Shown here piece after piece: positions 30,969 to 41,617 of a stretch of DNA of 64,000 bases (its first letter is position 1; every line of letters starts with the position of its first letter). The stretch spans positions 49,505 to 113,504 of the forward strand of contig CAYFYY010000001.1 in assembly GCA_964347475.1 (NCBI GenBank), in the 5' to 3' direction. Origin of the DNA: GCA-020356105 sp964347475. Lineage in GTDB: Bacteria > Pseudomonadota > Alphaproteobacteria > UBA8366 > JADFVY01. The position numbers were made by a program, and so were the translations under genes. The notes beneath the pieces are model-generated. The model was not told the origin of the DNA. It saw only the letters and a list, made by a program, of their open reading frames with translations, and ran no database searches.

Positions 30969-33041
30969 TCAGCCCGAGACCAGTTCCGCGAGCTCCCGCC
31001 GGAACGGGGGCTCGTCAATGGGAATTTCGGCGTCCAAATCACGGGCATACCGGTGGCCGGCGTACACCGCGGCCGCGATCAGGCCGGGCGCAAAGGCATC
31101 GCCGATGGCTCGTACGCTTAGGATCCCTGCCGCCGGCCAGTCGTCCCGGCGCGCTTTCAGTTCGAGATACAGCCCGTCCTCGGGCAGGCGGGCCGTGACC
31201 AGCACGACGCCCTTGCAGGCAAGCGCCTCGGTTCGCCCGGTGAAGACGCAGGCCGTCTCGACGCCGCCGGCCTGTATGCTGGTGACCGCGCGGTGCGGCA
31301 TTATGCGCACGCCGCGTTCCAGCAGACGCCGCTGGATGGCCGCCTGCTCCAGCGTATTCTGCGCCCAGTTGGCGACCTCGGCCGCCGGAGTCACAAGGGT
31401 TACAGGGCACCCCGAGTCGATCAGCAGTTCTGCCAGTACGCTGCCCATGTAGAAGTGGTCGTCGTCGTACAGAACGATGGGGCCGGCCGGCCGCGCCCGA
31501 TCCATCAGGTCGTCGGGTGTCAGCACGCGAATGCCGTCGGCAATGGGGATGGCGCGTTGATGGAACCGCGCGATGCCATCGCGTCGCCAGGTGGCGCCGG
31601 TTGCGACCGCCACGTGCTCGAAGCCGAATTCGAGGACCTGGTCGGCGTTCAGCGCGCTGTCGTAGAACACCTCCACGTTGGGAAGATCATTGAGTTGCTG
31701 CAGCCGGTAGTCGCGCACGCGCGCCCAGGCCGCCAGCCCGGGCAGGTTCGATTCCCGGGAGACCCGCCCGCCGGGCTGCTGGCCGGCTTCGGCCAGGGTG
31801 ACAGCGTAACCGCGCTTGCCCAGCGCCCGCGCAGCCTCCAGTCCCGCGGGGCCGGCGCCGACCACCAGAACGCGGCTGTCCGAGCCTTTGCCCGGGATTC
31901 GCTCCGGGTGCCAGCCGCGGCGCCACTCCTCGCCCATCGTGGGATTCTGGGTGCAGCGGATCGGCGACATCGTCATGTCGCCGGTAATGCAGATGTTGCA
32001 GCCGATGCACTCGCGGATCTCCTCGACCTGCCCCTCGGCAATCTTGCGCGGCAGGAACGGATCGGCGATCGACGGCCGGGCCGCGCCGATCAGGTCGAGC
32101 ACGCCCTTGCGGACCATCGCCGCCATCGCATCCGGTGACGTGAAGCGACCGACACCGACCACCGGCTTTGGCGTGATCGCCTTGACATTGGCCACGAACG
32201 GCTGCTGCGCGCCTTCCTCGGCGAACCGCGAGGTCCGGGAATCGTTGTCCCATCCGCTGAGCGTCAGGTCCCACAGGTCCGGCAGCTCGGCCATCAGCCC
32301 GATCACGTCCTCGACTTCCTCGCGGTGCAGCCCCGCGTCGCCCAGCATCTCGTCCATGCTGATACGGACTGCAATGCCGCAACGGTCGCCCACGGCGTCC
32401 TTGGTATCCTCGACCAGCTCGCGCAGCAGCCGGGCACGGTTCTCGAGGCTGCCGCCATACTCGTCGTCGCGCTGGTTGAACCGGCGCGACAGGAAGTGCT
32501 GCGGCGCACCGAAACCGTGTGCCGCGTATACGTAGACGATGTCGAAGCCGGCCTTCTTCGCCCGCAGCGCGGCGTTGCGATGCCAGCGGCGCAAATTCCG
32601 GATGTCCTCCCTGTCCATGGCGCGGGCCTGAACCGGATCGTTGGTGAAAGTGATGATCGGCATGTGCGACGGGCCCAACGGGATCTCCCGCGTATAGAAA
32701 TTCGGCCCGTTCATGCCATTATAGGCCAGCTCGATCCCGGCCAGCGCGCCATGCTCGTGCACGGCTTCGCACATGGCCACCAGGGGCGGCAGGTCGCGAT
32801 CGTCCCACAGCCGGATCTCGATGAACGGCGTGATCTCGGACGTGTGGTGGATTTCCGCCTGCTCGGTGCAGATCACGCCCCAGCCGCCCTCGGCCTTGAC
32901 GCGGCGCAGCTCGACCATGCCCGACGGGTCCCGGTAGCCCATGCCGTTGCAGTGCGGCACCTGGTAGAAGCGGTTCGGCGCCGTCACCGGCCCGATCGGC
33001 ACCGGTTCGAACAGGATGTCGTATCGCGCGTCGCGGGCCAT
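30969..33041 (-). CDS. Trimethylamine-dehydrogenase-family iron-sulfur flavoprotein
   Basis: A 690-residue enzyme: an OYE-like FMN barrel (1-370), a [4Fe-4S] site C345-x2-C348-x2-C351-x11-C363 (CIGCNICITG, then IRCTQNP), and FAD/NAD-like domains. Cys31 (NRFYQVPHC) corresponds to the Cys that covalently holds 6-S-cysteinyl-FMN in trimethylamine dehydrogenase. Trp264 and the Tyr172/His175 pair are kept, but the aromatic bowl residues equivalent to Tyr60 and Trp355 are replaced (Gln near 61; no Trp near 355), so trimethylamine itself is unlikely; a secondary or other amine is more plausible. It is the last gene of the Pot-like/amidase operon. GGGGGAG precedes ATG 33041. Confidence 0.88.
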   Translation of the reverse strand: MARDARYDILFEPVPIGPVTAPNRFYQVPHCNGMGYRDPSGMVELRRVKAEGGWGVICTEQAEIHHTSEITPFIEIRLWDDRDLPPLVAMCEAVHEHGALAGIELAYNGMNGPNFYTREIPLGPSHMPIITFTNDPVQARAMDREDIRNLRRWHRNAALRAKKAGFDIVYVYAAHGFGAPQHFLSRRFNQRDDEYGGSLENRARLLRELVEDTKDAVGDRCGIAVRISMDEMLGDAGLHREEVEDVIGLMAELPDLWDLTLSGWDNDSRTSRFAEEGAQQPFVANVKAITPKPVVGVGRFTSPDAMAAMVRKGVLDLIGAARPSIADPFLPRKIAEGQVEEIRECIGCNICITGDMTMSPIRCTQNPTMGEEWRRGWHPERIPGKGSDSRVLVVGAGPAGLEAARALGKRGYAVTLAEAGQQPGGRVSRESNLPGLAAWARVRDYRLQQLNDLPNVEVFYDSALNADQVLEFGFEHVAVATGATWRRDGIARFHQRAIPIADGIRVLTPDDLMDRARPAGPIVLYDDDHFYMGSVLAELLIDSGCPVTLVTPAAEVANWAQNTLEQAAIQRRLLERGVRIMPHRAVTSIQAGGVETACVFTGRTEALACKGVVLVTARLPEDGLYLELKARRDDWPAAGILSVRAIGDAFAPGLIAAAVYAGHRYARDLDAEIPIDEPPFRRELAELVSG

Positions 33042-33072
33042 ATCTCCCCCCGTCTGTCGTGCTCGGCCGCCA

Positions 33073-34251
33073 TCATGCCACGGCACGGCAGATCGCATCG
33101 AACGCTCGCAGGTTCGCCCTGTCGAGCGCGTCGTCGAGCGGCACCGGCTGCGCCGACAATTTCACGATCACCGTATCCGTCGCCGGATCGATATAGAGCC
33201 ACTGGCCGTGTATCCCGATGGCGCAGAACGCGCCGGCGGAATTACCGATCTGATACCATTTGCTGCGGTAGCGCCCGTCCGGCAGCAGGCTGACATAGGC
33301 GGGATCGCCGCGCAGCCACGCCGCCCGATCGCCATCCGTGCGGATATCGCCGACCCACCGGCGCGGCAGGATCTGCCGTCCGCCGGCTGCGCCATCGTCA
33401 CGCATCATGGCCCCGAACAGCGCAAGATCCCGGGCCGTCGCACAGATCCCGCCGGCCGTGCGCGGCGCGCCGAGCCGATCCACCGTCATGTAGGCGCCGG
33501 CGCCCTGCAACGGCTGCCAGATCCGCTCCGACAGCAGCTCGGCCACCGTTTGCCCTGAGGCGACCTCGATCAGCCAGCCGAGGAAATCGGAGTTGGGGGA
33601 GACATAGTGGAACGCCGCGCCATGCGGCCCGCCGGCCCGCGGCAAAGTCACGAGAAAGCTCTTCAGGTCGGGCGGGTGGGCGGGATCGCGCACCGGGTTC
33701 CAGCCGGTCGCCTCGCGGTAGCGCGCGAAGTCGCCCTCCGGCTCCAGATAGGTTTCCTCGAACGCGACATCGACCGTCATGTCGAGGATGTGGCGCACGG
33801 TACAGTCCCCGTAAGCACTGCCGGCAGCCCCGGGGATGTAGTGGACGGCCGGGGAATCGGGCTCCAGCAGGCCGTCCTCCACCAGCACGCCCGCAAGGCA
33901 GGCCGTGATCGACTTGCTGACCGAGAACACGATGTGCGGACAGTCGGGGCGGTAGCCGGGATCGTACCATTCGCACAGGATCCGGTTGCCGCTGAGAACG
34001 AGGAAGGCGTCGGTGTCGCTCTCGGGAAGGAAACGACCGAGCGTCGTCTCGGCGTCCCCGGCGCCCACGAAGGAAACCTCGGAGAGATCCTGAAAGTCGC
34101 GCGTCAACGGATCATCCGACGGGTGCGCGCCGGCGATCTCCGCGGTCGGCAGGAGCTCCCGCACGTGGTGGAATGCCCAGCGGCTGTGCGGTGCGGCCCG
34201 CCAGTTGGAAAGGTCTGTCGTCGGGTCCCTTTGCCGGAATTCGCCCTGCAT
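33073..34251 (-). CDS. Serine hydrolase of the beta-lactamase/NylB fold (1)
   Basis: A 392-residue hydrolase with the SxxK motif S110-V-S-K113 (IVFSVSKSITACLAG) and a downstream FHYVSPNSDFLGWLIE segment supplying the Tyr. This pattern and spacing match 6-aminohexanoate-dimer hydrolase-like members of the class C beta-lactamase fold. No signal peptide, so it is cytoplasmic and acts on an imported amide or ester. It lies 15 bp after the amidase and 31 bp before the amine dehydrogenase, inside the operon. A second, distantly related copy is at 35733-36926. Substrate unknown. Confidence 0.83.
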   Translation of the reverse strand: MQGEFRQRDPTTDLSNWRAAPHSRWAFHHVRELLPTAEIAGAHPSDDPLTRDFQDLSEVSFVGAGDAETTLGRFLPESDTDAFLVLSGNRILCEWYDPGYRPDCPHIVFSVSKSITACLAGVLVEDGLLEPDSPAVHYIPGAAGSAYGDCTVRHILDMTVDVAFEETYLEPEGDFARYREATGWNPVRDPAHPPDLKSFLVTLPRAGGPHGAAFHYVSPNSDFLGWLIEVASGQTVAELLSERIWQPLQGAGAYMTVDRLGAPRTAGGICATARDLALFGAMMRDDGAAGGRQILPRRWVGDIRTDGDRAAWLRGDPAYVSLLPDGRYRSKWYQIGNSAGAFCAIGIHGQWLYIDPATDTVIVKLSAQPVPLDDALDRANLRAFDAICRAVA

Positions 34252-34266
34252 GGTCGCGCCGCCCGA

Positions 34267-35697
34267 TCAGAGGCTTGGCCGGCCGGCCGCGTCCGCGAAC
34301 CACGGGCCCACTGCCGTCTCGTACGCCATCGCGGCGCGGAACACGTCGGCATCGCGGTAGGTGCGGCCGACGATCTGGATGCCGGTCGGCACCCCATTGC
34401 GCGCCCGGCCGGACGGGACCGTAATGACCGGGCAGCGGCTCAACGTGTTGAACGGCGCCGTCATCACCCACCCCAGCATCGGATCGACCGGCCGCCCGTT
34501 GATCCGGACCTCGTCCCGCGACTGGTCGAAATCGGCCGAGACCGCGGGCAGCGCCGTGGTCGGACAGATGAACACGTCGTGCTTTTCCAACATCGGCCCG
34601 AAGGTCCGGTACATCTCGGCCGCGACCTCCAGCGACCAGACGAAATCGGTCGCTTTCGAGATCCGGCCCTTCTCGGCGAAGGCCCTGGCATAGGTCGTCA
34701 TTTCGTCCACGTGTTCGTCGAGAATTTTCGCCACCCACGCGCCGAACAGATGTTCGAGATAGGCGAGCGCGGCCCTCTGCACGTCCGCGGTCCAGCCGAG
34801 GTCGACCTCCTCGACCGTGGCGCCGAGCGACCGGAAAACGTCGAGCGCGATTTGCGTGTTCGTCGCGACCTCCCGGTCCACTTCGTAATTGCCGAGGTCC
34901 ATCGAGTAGGCAATCCGCCAGCCCTTGACCGGCTTGTAGGTCTGCGGCAGGCGCAGCTTCGGGCGCAGGGTCGAGATATCCGCCGGGTGCGGGCCGCTGA
35001 TCACGTTCTGCAGCAGGATCGCATCGGCGACGGTGCGGGCCAGCGGACCGGTGTGGCAATAGAAATCGAGGTTGAAGGGCGGGTCGTCCGGGTTCCGACC
35101 ATAAGGCGGCTTGAAGCCGACGAGGCCGCAGATCGAGGCCGGGATACGGATCGAACCGCCGATGTCGGAGCCGGTGGCGATGGCCGACGTGCCTGCGGCG
35201 AGCGAAGCGGAAGATCCACCGGAAGAGCCGCCCGGCGTGAACTTGCGGTTCCACGGATTGGTCGTAACGCCCCACAGCCGCGAATGGGTGTAGCCGGCGC
35301 AGCAAAACTCCGGCGTCGCGGTCCGCGCGTGCACGATACCGCCGGCCCGCAAAATACGCTCGTTGATGGGCGAGGTGCGGTCTGCGATGTAGTCCTTGTA
35401 GATCAGCGAGCCCGTCGAGGTCGGCTTGCCCCTGATGTAGCTTTCGTCCTTGATGGCGATGGGCAGCCCCTCGAGCGCACGGACCCGGGCATCCGGCTTC
35501 ATGAACTTCGCCTCAGCCTTCCGGGCCAGCGCCAGCGCCTCGTCGAAATGGGTGTAGGTGAACGCCTTGATCCCGCCATCGACCGCCTCGGCCCGCGCGA
35601 TCACGGCCGTCATCAGCTCGACCGGCGACAGCGCGCGGCTGCGGAACAGGCGGGCAGCCTCGGTGGCAGGCAGATAGCAGAGGTCGAGGTCGGACAT
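34267..35697 (-). CDS. Amidase-signature hydrolase
   Basis: A 476-residue amidase-signature enzyme with the full Ser-cisSer-Lys triad: Lys83 (PIAIKDES), the Gly/Ser-rich loop GGSSGGSSA at 156-164 and nucleophile Ser182 (GSDIGGSIRIPAS). Such enzymes hydrolyse amides; the family includes GatA, fatty-acid-amide hydrolases and the nylon cyclic-dimer hydrolase NylA. No GatB or GatC is nearby, and the flanking genes are NylB-like hydrolases, so a catabolic role is likely. ATG 35697 is chosen at the first conserved residues; a start 39 nt upstream is possible. Confidence 0.88.
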   Translation of the reverse strand: MSDLDLCYLPATEAARLFRSRALSPVELMTAVIARAEAVDGGIKAFTYTHFDEALALARKAEAKFMKPDARVRALEGLPIAIKDESYIRGKPTSTGSLIYKDYIADRTSPINERILRAGGIVHARTATPEFCCAGYTHSRLWGVTTNPWNRKFTPGGSSGGSSASLAAGTSAIATGSDIGGSIRIPASICGLVGFKPPYGRNPDDPPFNLDFYCHTGPLARTVADAILLQNVISGPHPADISTLRPKLRLPQTYKPVKGWRIAYSMDLGNYEVDREVATNTQIALDVFRSLGATVEEVDLGWTADVQRAALAYLEHLFGAWVAKILDEHVDEMTTYARAFAEKGRISKATDFVWSLEVAAEMYRTFGPMLEKHDVFICPTTALPAVSADFDQSRDEVRINGRPVDPMLGWVMTAPFNTLSRCPVITVPSGRARNGVPTGIQIVGRTYRDADVFRAAMAYETAVGPWFADAAGRPSL

Positions 35698-35732
35698 GGG
35701 CTGAATACGTCCTCGCTGTCTTGCCTTCGGTT

Positions 35733-36926
35733 TCACTCGTGCAGCGCGGCGGCGATGGCGGTGACCGCGGCAAGGAAGGTCCGGCTTCGCGCCGGGGATC
35801 GGAACTCCGGCCAGCTGGAAAGCTTTACCGTGACCATCTCGTGGTCCGGATCGATGTGGATCACCTGGCCGAACACGCCGCGCGCCATATAGGCACGTTT
35901 TCCCGGCTCCGGGATCCAGAATTGGTTGCGGTAGGCGCCTCGCGGCAACACCTCGGTAAAGGGCGGGCCGAACAGCGCAGGATCGCCGATCCGAGTATCC
36001 TCGATCCAGGCCGCCGGCACAACTTGCCGGCCGTCGGCCGTGCCGCCTGCCAGATGGAGCTGGCCGAACCGCGCGTAGTCACGCAGCGTTGCGTTGAATC
36101 CGCCATTAGCCAAGGCATACCCGGCCGAATCCACGGTGAAGCACGCGCTCTCCTCTGCCCCCATCGGCGCCCACAGCTCGCGCCCGACCAGCTCCGCCAG
36201 CCGCGTGCTGGTCGCCCGTTCCATGCAGTGGGCCAGCACGTCGGTCTCGATCGACTTGTAGCGGAAGATCTCGCCGTGTTCACGATCGCGGACCGTCAGC
36301 CCGAGAATTTGGTCCCACATGCACGCAGGCGCATCCCGTCGGCCGCAATTGGGCTTCCAGCCCGCGGCGATGTCCGACAGGGCGATGTCGGAGGCGGGAT
36401 CCTCGTAATCCTCTACGAAGCGGACGCCGCTGGTCATGTCGAGGACGTGCCGCAGGAGGGCGCCGTCCCATGCGGTCTCCGCCAGTTCCGGCAAATAGGC
36501 TGTGACCGGCCGGCCGGGGTCGAGCTGGCCGCGCCCGACCAGGATTCCGGCGACCGTGGCGGTGATCGATTTGGCGACCGACTGCGAGAGGTGCAGCGTG
36601 CGGTCGGTCATTCCGTTCAGGTAGCGCTCGCAGACGACCGCCCCGCGATGCAGGACGATGAAACCGTCGGTGAAATCCTCGTACAGCCAGTCGGCGACGG
36701 TCAGCTTGCGGCCGTCGTCGGCCGCGAAGACGACGGCACCCAGATCGCGGTCGTCACAGGGCAGCTCCCACACCGGGCCGCGCCCCCGCCATACTTCGAC
36801 AGTCGGCACGATCTCCCGCACGTGCTGGAAAGACCACCGATTCCATGGTGCACGGTCCCAATCCGTGCGCGGCGCGCGGAACTCGCGCGCAACCGGAAAG
36901 CCGTGCATGATCCTGGAAACCGTCAT
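35733..36926 (-). CDS. Serine hydrolase of the beta-lactamase/NylB fold (2)
   Basis: A 397-residue hydrolase with SxxK at S116-V-A-K119 (LSQSVAKSITATVAG) and a Tyr segment FRYKSIETDVLAHCME, both typical of 6-aminohexanoate-dimer-hydrolase-like proteins. No signal peptide. It shares its N-terminal design (RWSFQHVREIVPTVEV) with the protein at 33073-34251 (RWAFHHVRELLPTAEI), so the two are paralogues. It lies between the binding-protein gene and the amidase in one operon. GGAG precedes ATG 36926. Substrate not known. Confidence 0.83.
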   Translation of the reverse strand: MTVSRIMHGFPVAREFRAPRTDWDRAPWNRWSFQHVREIVPTVEVWRGRGPVWELPCDDRDLGAVVFAADDGRKLTVADWLYEDFTDGFIVLHRGAVVCERYLNGMTDRTLHLSQSVAKSITATVAGILVGRGQLDPGRPVTAYLPELAETAWDGALLRHVLDMTSGVRFVEDYEDPASDIALSDIAAGWKPNCGRRDAPACMWDQILGLTVRDREHGEIFRYKSIETDVLAHCMERATSTRLAELVGRELWAPMGAEESACFTVDSAGYALANGGFNATLRDYARFGQLHLAGGTADGRQVVPAAWIEDTRIGDPALFGPPFTEVLPRGAYRNQFWIPEPGKRAYMARGVFGQVIHIDPDHEMVTVKLSSWPEFRSPARSRTFLAAVTAIAAALHE

Positions 36927-36992
36927 GTCTCCACAAGCCTGCCCATACGACAGCCCGGGGACGGCGAGTCCCCGGGCTCCCGCCGGACCCGC

Positions 36993-38021
36993 CTATTTCA
37001 GCAGGTTGGTCCAGATCTTGGTGTAGAGTTCGTTCACTTCCTGCGGGCAGGGCGGAACGAAGACCGGCTTGTACCAGCTGGGCGCCTTGATTTCCGGTGC
37101 TTCCGCGAAGTCCGCCGGCAGGAACTTCTCGCTGCCGTCGATGGCGTTGGCGTATTTCGCGAAGTCGGAGATCAGCGCCGCATTCTCCGGATCCATTATG
37201 AAATTCTGGAACAGCTTCGCGTTCTCGACGTTCCTGGCGTCTTTGAGCACCACGACATTGTCCATCCAGGTGCCGATGCCTTCCTTGGGGTAGCCATAGG
37301 CGACCGCCGGGTTGGACAGCCGGGCCCGCATCGAGGCACCGTTCCAATTGACGCCGGCATGGATGTCTTCCTTGCCGAAGCGCTCGACATTGCCGTACTC
37401 CATCGACAGCCAGTGCTTCTTGGCCGCCGTCAGCATGTCGCTGACTTCCTTGAGCTGCTCCCGGTTGCTGTTGCAGTAGGGGAAGCCCTTGTAGAACAGC
37501 GCGGCGTTCATCACGTCGTTCATCTCCGGCACCACGTTGATCTTGCCCTTCAGCTCGTCCGGTGGATCGAAGATGACAGCCCAGGTGTTGATGTCGCCCT
37601 TGTAGGTCTTGGTGTTGACGGTGACGCCCGTAGTACCCCACTGCCAGGGCACGGAGTAACTCCGGCCCTCGTCGAAATAGACGTCGACCCACTTCTTGCT
37701 CAAATTCTTGAAGTTGGGCATCTGGTTTGGATTGGTCTCGAGCAGCAGCCCCTCGCCGATCATGATTTTCACCATGTAGTCGGACGGCACAACGATGTCG
37801 TAGCCGTGGCCGCCGGCCTTGATCTTGGCCAACATCGAGTCGTTCGAATCGTAGTCCGACAGCGTGACCTTGACATTGTGGACCTTCTCGAACTTCTCGA
37901 TCAGTTTCGGGTTGGTGTAGTTGCCCCAGTTGAAGATGTTGAGCTCGCCTTCCGCGGCCGACTGCCCTGCGGACAGCAGCAGTCCGGTAGACGCCAGCGC
38001 AGCGATGAGGGTTTTTTTCAT
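36993..38021 (-). CDS. potD: ABC transporter substrate-binding protein, polyamine (PotD/PotF) type
   Basis: A 342-residue periplasmic binding protein with a signal peptide (residues 1-23, ending QSAAE) and the family start ELNIFNWGNYTNPKLIEKFEK. Trp- and Asp-rich binding segments (VPWQWGTTGV, GTWMDNVVVL) are in place. It delivers a cationic amine-like ligand to the permeases encoded upstream. Actual ligand unknown: the operon context (amidase, NylB-like hydrolases, amine dehydrogenase) suggests an amide or amine other than spermidine. A GGAG site precedes ATG 38021. Confidence 0.88.
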   Translation of the reverse strand: MKKTLIAALASTGLLLSAGQSAAEGELNIFNWGNYTNPKLIEKFEKVHNVKVTLSDYDSNDSMLAKIKAGGHGYDIVVPSDYMVKIMIGEGLLLETNPNQMPNFKNLSKKWVDVYFDEGRSYSVPWQWGTTGVTVNTKTYKGDINTWAVIFDPPDELKGKINVVPEMNDVMNAALFYKGFPYCNSNREQLKEVSDMLTAAKKHWLSMEYGNVERFGKEDIHAGVNWNGASMRARLSNPAVAYGYPKEGIGTWMDNVVVLKDARNVENAKLFQNFIMDPENAALISDFAKYANAIDGSEKFLPADFAEAPEIKAPSWYKPVFVPPCPQEVNELYTKIWTNLLK

Positions 38022-38056
38022 TGGAGGTTCTCCCTACTGATTTGGTTCGCGAAATC

Positions 38057-38881
38057 TTACTTCCGTCTGCGGCTCAAGAAGAAGAACAAAGTGACGAGTA
38101 GCGCAGACACCAGAAGGAATAGCGAGGACACCGCGTTCATCTCGGGCGTCACGATGCGGCGCAACTGCCCGATGACGTAAAGCGGCAGCGTGTCCTGGCC
38201 CGGACCGGCAACGAAGAGGGTGATGACCACGTCGTCAAGCGAAATCACGAAGGCCAGCATGGCGCCGGCCAGAATGCCCGGAAACAGCAGCGGCAACGTC
38301 ACGTAACGGAATGTCTGCCAAGGCGTCGCGTACAGGTCGGCGGCGGCTTGCTCGAGCGTCAGGCTCATGTCCTCGAGCCGGGCACGGATTGGCATGTAGG
38401 CGAAGGGGATGCAGAAGGCGGTGTGGGCAGCCAGCAGATAGCCCATTCCGGTGTAACCGGTGAAACCCTTGATAATGGCGAAGAAGACCAGAAGGGCGAC
38501 GGCGGTGACGATCTCGGGCACCATCAGCGGCTGGTTGATCAGCCCGTAGATGAAGGTCAAACCGCGGTAGGGCGGGGTCCGCGTCGTGGCGAGCGCGGCC
38601 ATCGTCGCGGCGACCGTCGACACGATCGTCGCGAAAGACGCCACCTGCAGAGAGCGGACCGTCGCCTGCCGAATTTCGCGGTTATTGATGGCGCTCTCGT
38701 ACCAGCGCCAGGAGAAACCTTCCCAGACCGCGATCGAATTGCCGTCGTTGAACGAATAGATCACCAGCGTCACCATCGGCGCGTAAAGCATCACGAAACA
38801 CAAGATGGCGACGGTTGTAAAACCGCGCTGCTCGCGGACGGAAAAGCGGCCGCGCGGCGCCGCGACGGCGCGGTCAGCCAT
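38057..38881 (-). CDS. potC: ABC transporter permease, PotC/PotI type
   Basis: A 274-residue inner-membrane permease with six predicted helices and the EAA-like coupling motif LEQAAADLYATPWQTFRYVTLPLL that contacts the ATPase. The start overlaps the stop of the first permease by 8 nt. It completes the importer formed with the ATPase, first permease and binding protein. Confidence 0.9.
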   Translation of the reverse strand: MADRAVAAPRGRFSVREQRGFTTVAILCFVMLYAPMVTLVIYSFNDGNSIAVWEGFSWRWYESAINNREIRQATVRSLQVASFATIVSTVAATMAALATTRTPPYRGLTFIYGLINQPLMVPEIVTAVALLVFFAIIKGFTGYTGMGYLLAAHTAFCIPFAYMPIRARLEDMSLTLEQAAADLYATPWQTFRYVTLPLLFPGILAGAMLAFVISLDDVVITLFVAGPGQDTLPLYVIGQLRRIVTPEMNAVSSLFLLVSALLVTLFFFLSRRRK

Positions 38882-39824
38882 ACTCCCCTCCCTTGCGCGT
38901 CGTGCTGCGCACGTAGACGATGAGCGCGACCATGACCAGCGACATCAGGGTCAGCGACAAGGCCGATCCGAGGGGCCAGTTGCGGCCCTGACCGAACTGG
39001 AACTCGATCAGGTTGCCGAGCATCATATTCTTGCCGCCGCCGAGCACCCGTGGCGTCACATACGCACCCAGCGCCGGAATGAAGACCAGGATCGATCCCG
39101 CCACCACGCCCGGCCTGACCAGTGGGAAAATGACATGGCGCAGGACCCGCCAGCGCGTGGCATAGAGATCGTAGCCCGCCTCCACCAGCCGGAAATCGAG
39201 CTTTTCGATGCTGGCATAGAGCGGCAATACCATCAGCGGCAGGTAGACGTAGAGCAGTCCGACGGCGATGGCGAAATCGGTGTACAGCATCTGGATGGGC
39301 TCCCCGAGAACACCGATTCGTATCAGCGCCACGTTGACGACGCCCTCGTTGCGCAGAATCTCCATGATCGCAAATGTCCGGATCAACAGGTTCGTCCAGA
39401 ACGGGATCGTGATCAGGAAGAGCCAGATGTTGCGGGTGCGCTCCGGTCGCGTGGCGATAAAGTAGGCGGTCGGGAACCCGACGAGGAAGGCAAGGAACGT
39501 GGCGAGAAAGGCCAGCCGCAGGGAGCGCAGGAAGATGGACAGATGCGCATCGGCGAACGAGACCGTGTCGTCAAAGATGTCGCGCTCGAGGAACACGTTG
39601 AACCACGCGTCGGACGACAGCTCCCAGATGACGCCGGCATAGTTGCCCTTCTGGAGGAATGAGTAGACCAAGACGATAAGAAGCGGGCCGGCCGCCGCGG
39701 CGCCGATGATCGCCAGCGCGGGCGAAAGCAGGAACCAGCGGTTCCGCGCAGTCTGGCGCGCCGCCGTCCGACCGGCCAGTTCGCCGGTCGTCCCACCGCG
39801 CAGCACAGCCGGTTGAACGGTCAC
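38874..39824 (-). CDS. potB: ABC transporter permease, PotB/PotH type
   Basis: A 316-residue permease with six helices and the EAA motif LVEAGYDLYATRWRVLRHVIFPL. GTG 39824 is the chosen start: it is 4 nt after the ATPase stop with AAGGA spaced 8 nt upstream, and longer frames would run back through the ATPase gene. A basic N-terminal segment of about 30 residues precedes TM1. Confidence 0.88.
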   Translation of the reverse strand: MTVQPAVLRGGTTGELAGRTAARQTARNRWFLLSPALAIIGAAAAGPLLIVLVYSFLQKGNYAGVIWELSSDAWFNVFLERDIFDDTVSFADAHLSIFLRSLRLAFLATFLAFLVGFPTAYFIATRPERTRNIWLFLITIPFWTNLLIRTFAIMEILRNEGVVNVALIRIGVLGEPIQMLYTDFAIAVGLLYVYLPLMVLPLYASIEKLDFRLVEAGYDLYATRWRVLRHVIFPLVRPGVVAGSILVFIPALGAYVTPRVLGGGKNMMLGNLIEFQFGQGRNWPLGSALSLTLMSLVMVALIVYVRSTTRKGGEYG

Positions 39825-39828
39825 CCGC

Positions 39829-40953
<1,125 letters not shown>

Positions 40954-41082
40954 GCTTTCGACCACCTCGCACTCCCTGCCTGCGCCTGTTTGCGCTTCAG
41001 GATAGGCAGGCACGAGGTTGTTGCCAACCGATTTGGCCGCCGGGCCAGGGGCGCAGGTACCTGGTTCGCGGTCGTCCGCGCC

Positions 41083-41607
41083 CTAGTCGCAGCAGCGTTC
41101 CTGCAGGTTGTTCCCCAGGCTCAACAGGAACATCAGGCTCTTCTGCGAGTCCGGCTTGGACAGCAGCGACAGGGTCGACCAGACGCCACCGGCTGGCCGG
41201 GCATCCGCGGTCTGCCGGACAGCGTCCTCCATTGCCCGGGTGGCACCCTCCGCAAAACGGGACAGGTTATCGCTCCCCAGCGTGTTGACCATCTGCTCGA
41301 AGAACGCGAACAGCCGGTCGACGATGTTGTCGGTCGAGGCCGATCGCGCCGTGTGGAGAAGCGCGACCAGGTCGAACAGGGTGTTCAGCGCCCCGATCCG
41401 GTGCAGCTCCGACAGCCGGTCAAGCGCGGTATGGATGGCATCCCTGGTAGTCTCGTCATTGAGCCGGTCAAGGACCTCCAGAGCGTTCGAGCCGGTCACG
41501 GCGATCCGTTCGACCATAGCGTCCGTCAACGCCTCGCGGGCCGCCAGGATCAGCCGGGCGGTTTCGTCCTGCGGTAGGTTCGAGAGCACCTGTGCGTGTT
41601 CGGTCAT
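41083..41607 (-). CDS. DUF1641 family protein
   Basis: A 174-residue, largely helical protein with the DUF1641 C-terminal signature GGVWSTLSLLSKPDSQKSLMFLLSLGNNL. DUF1641 genes are commonly found next to sulfide:quinone oxidoreductase-like flavoproteins and are thought to associate with them at the membrane. Here it follows such a gene by 10 bp. No signal peptide; it ends in a Cys pair (ERCCD). The biochemical role is unknown. Confidence 0.82.
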   Translation of the reverse strand: MTEHAQVLSNLPQDETARLILAAREALTDAMVERIAVTGSNALEVLDRLNDETTRDAIHTALDRLSELHRIGALNTLFDLVALLHTARSASTDNIVDRLFAFFEQMVNTLGSDNLSRFAEGATRAMEDAVRQTADARPAGGVWSTLSLLSKPDSQKSLMFLLSLGNNLQERCCD

Positions 41608-41617
41608 CTCCACCTCC

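Noticed and set aside
35721..38180. 819-codon open frame on the plus strand
   Set aside because: Spans three real minus-strand genes of the transporter/hydrolase operon and encodes no recognisable domain.
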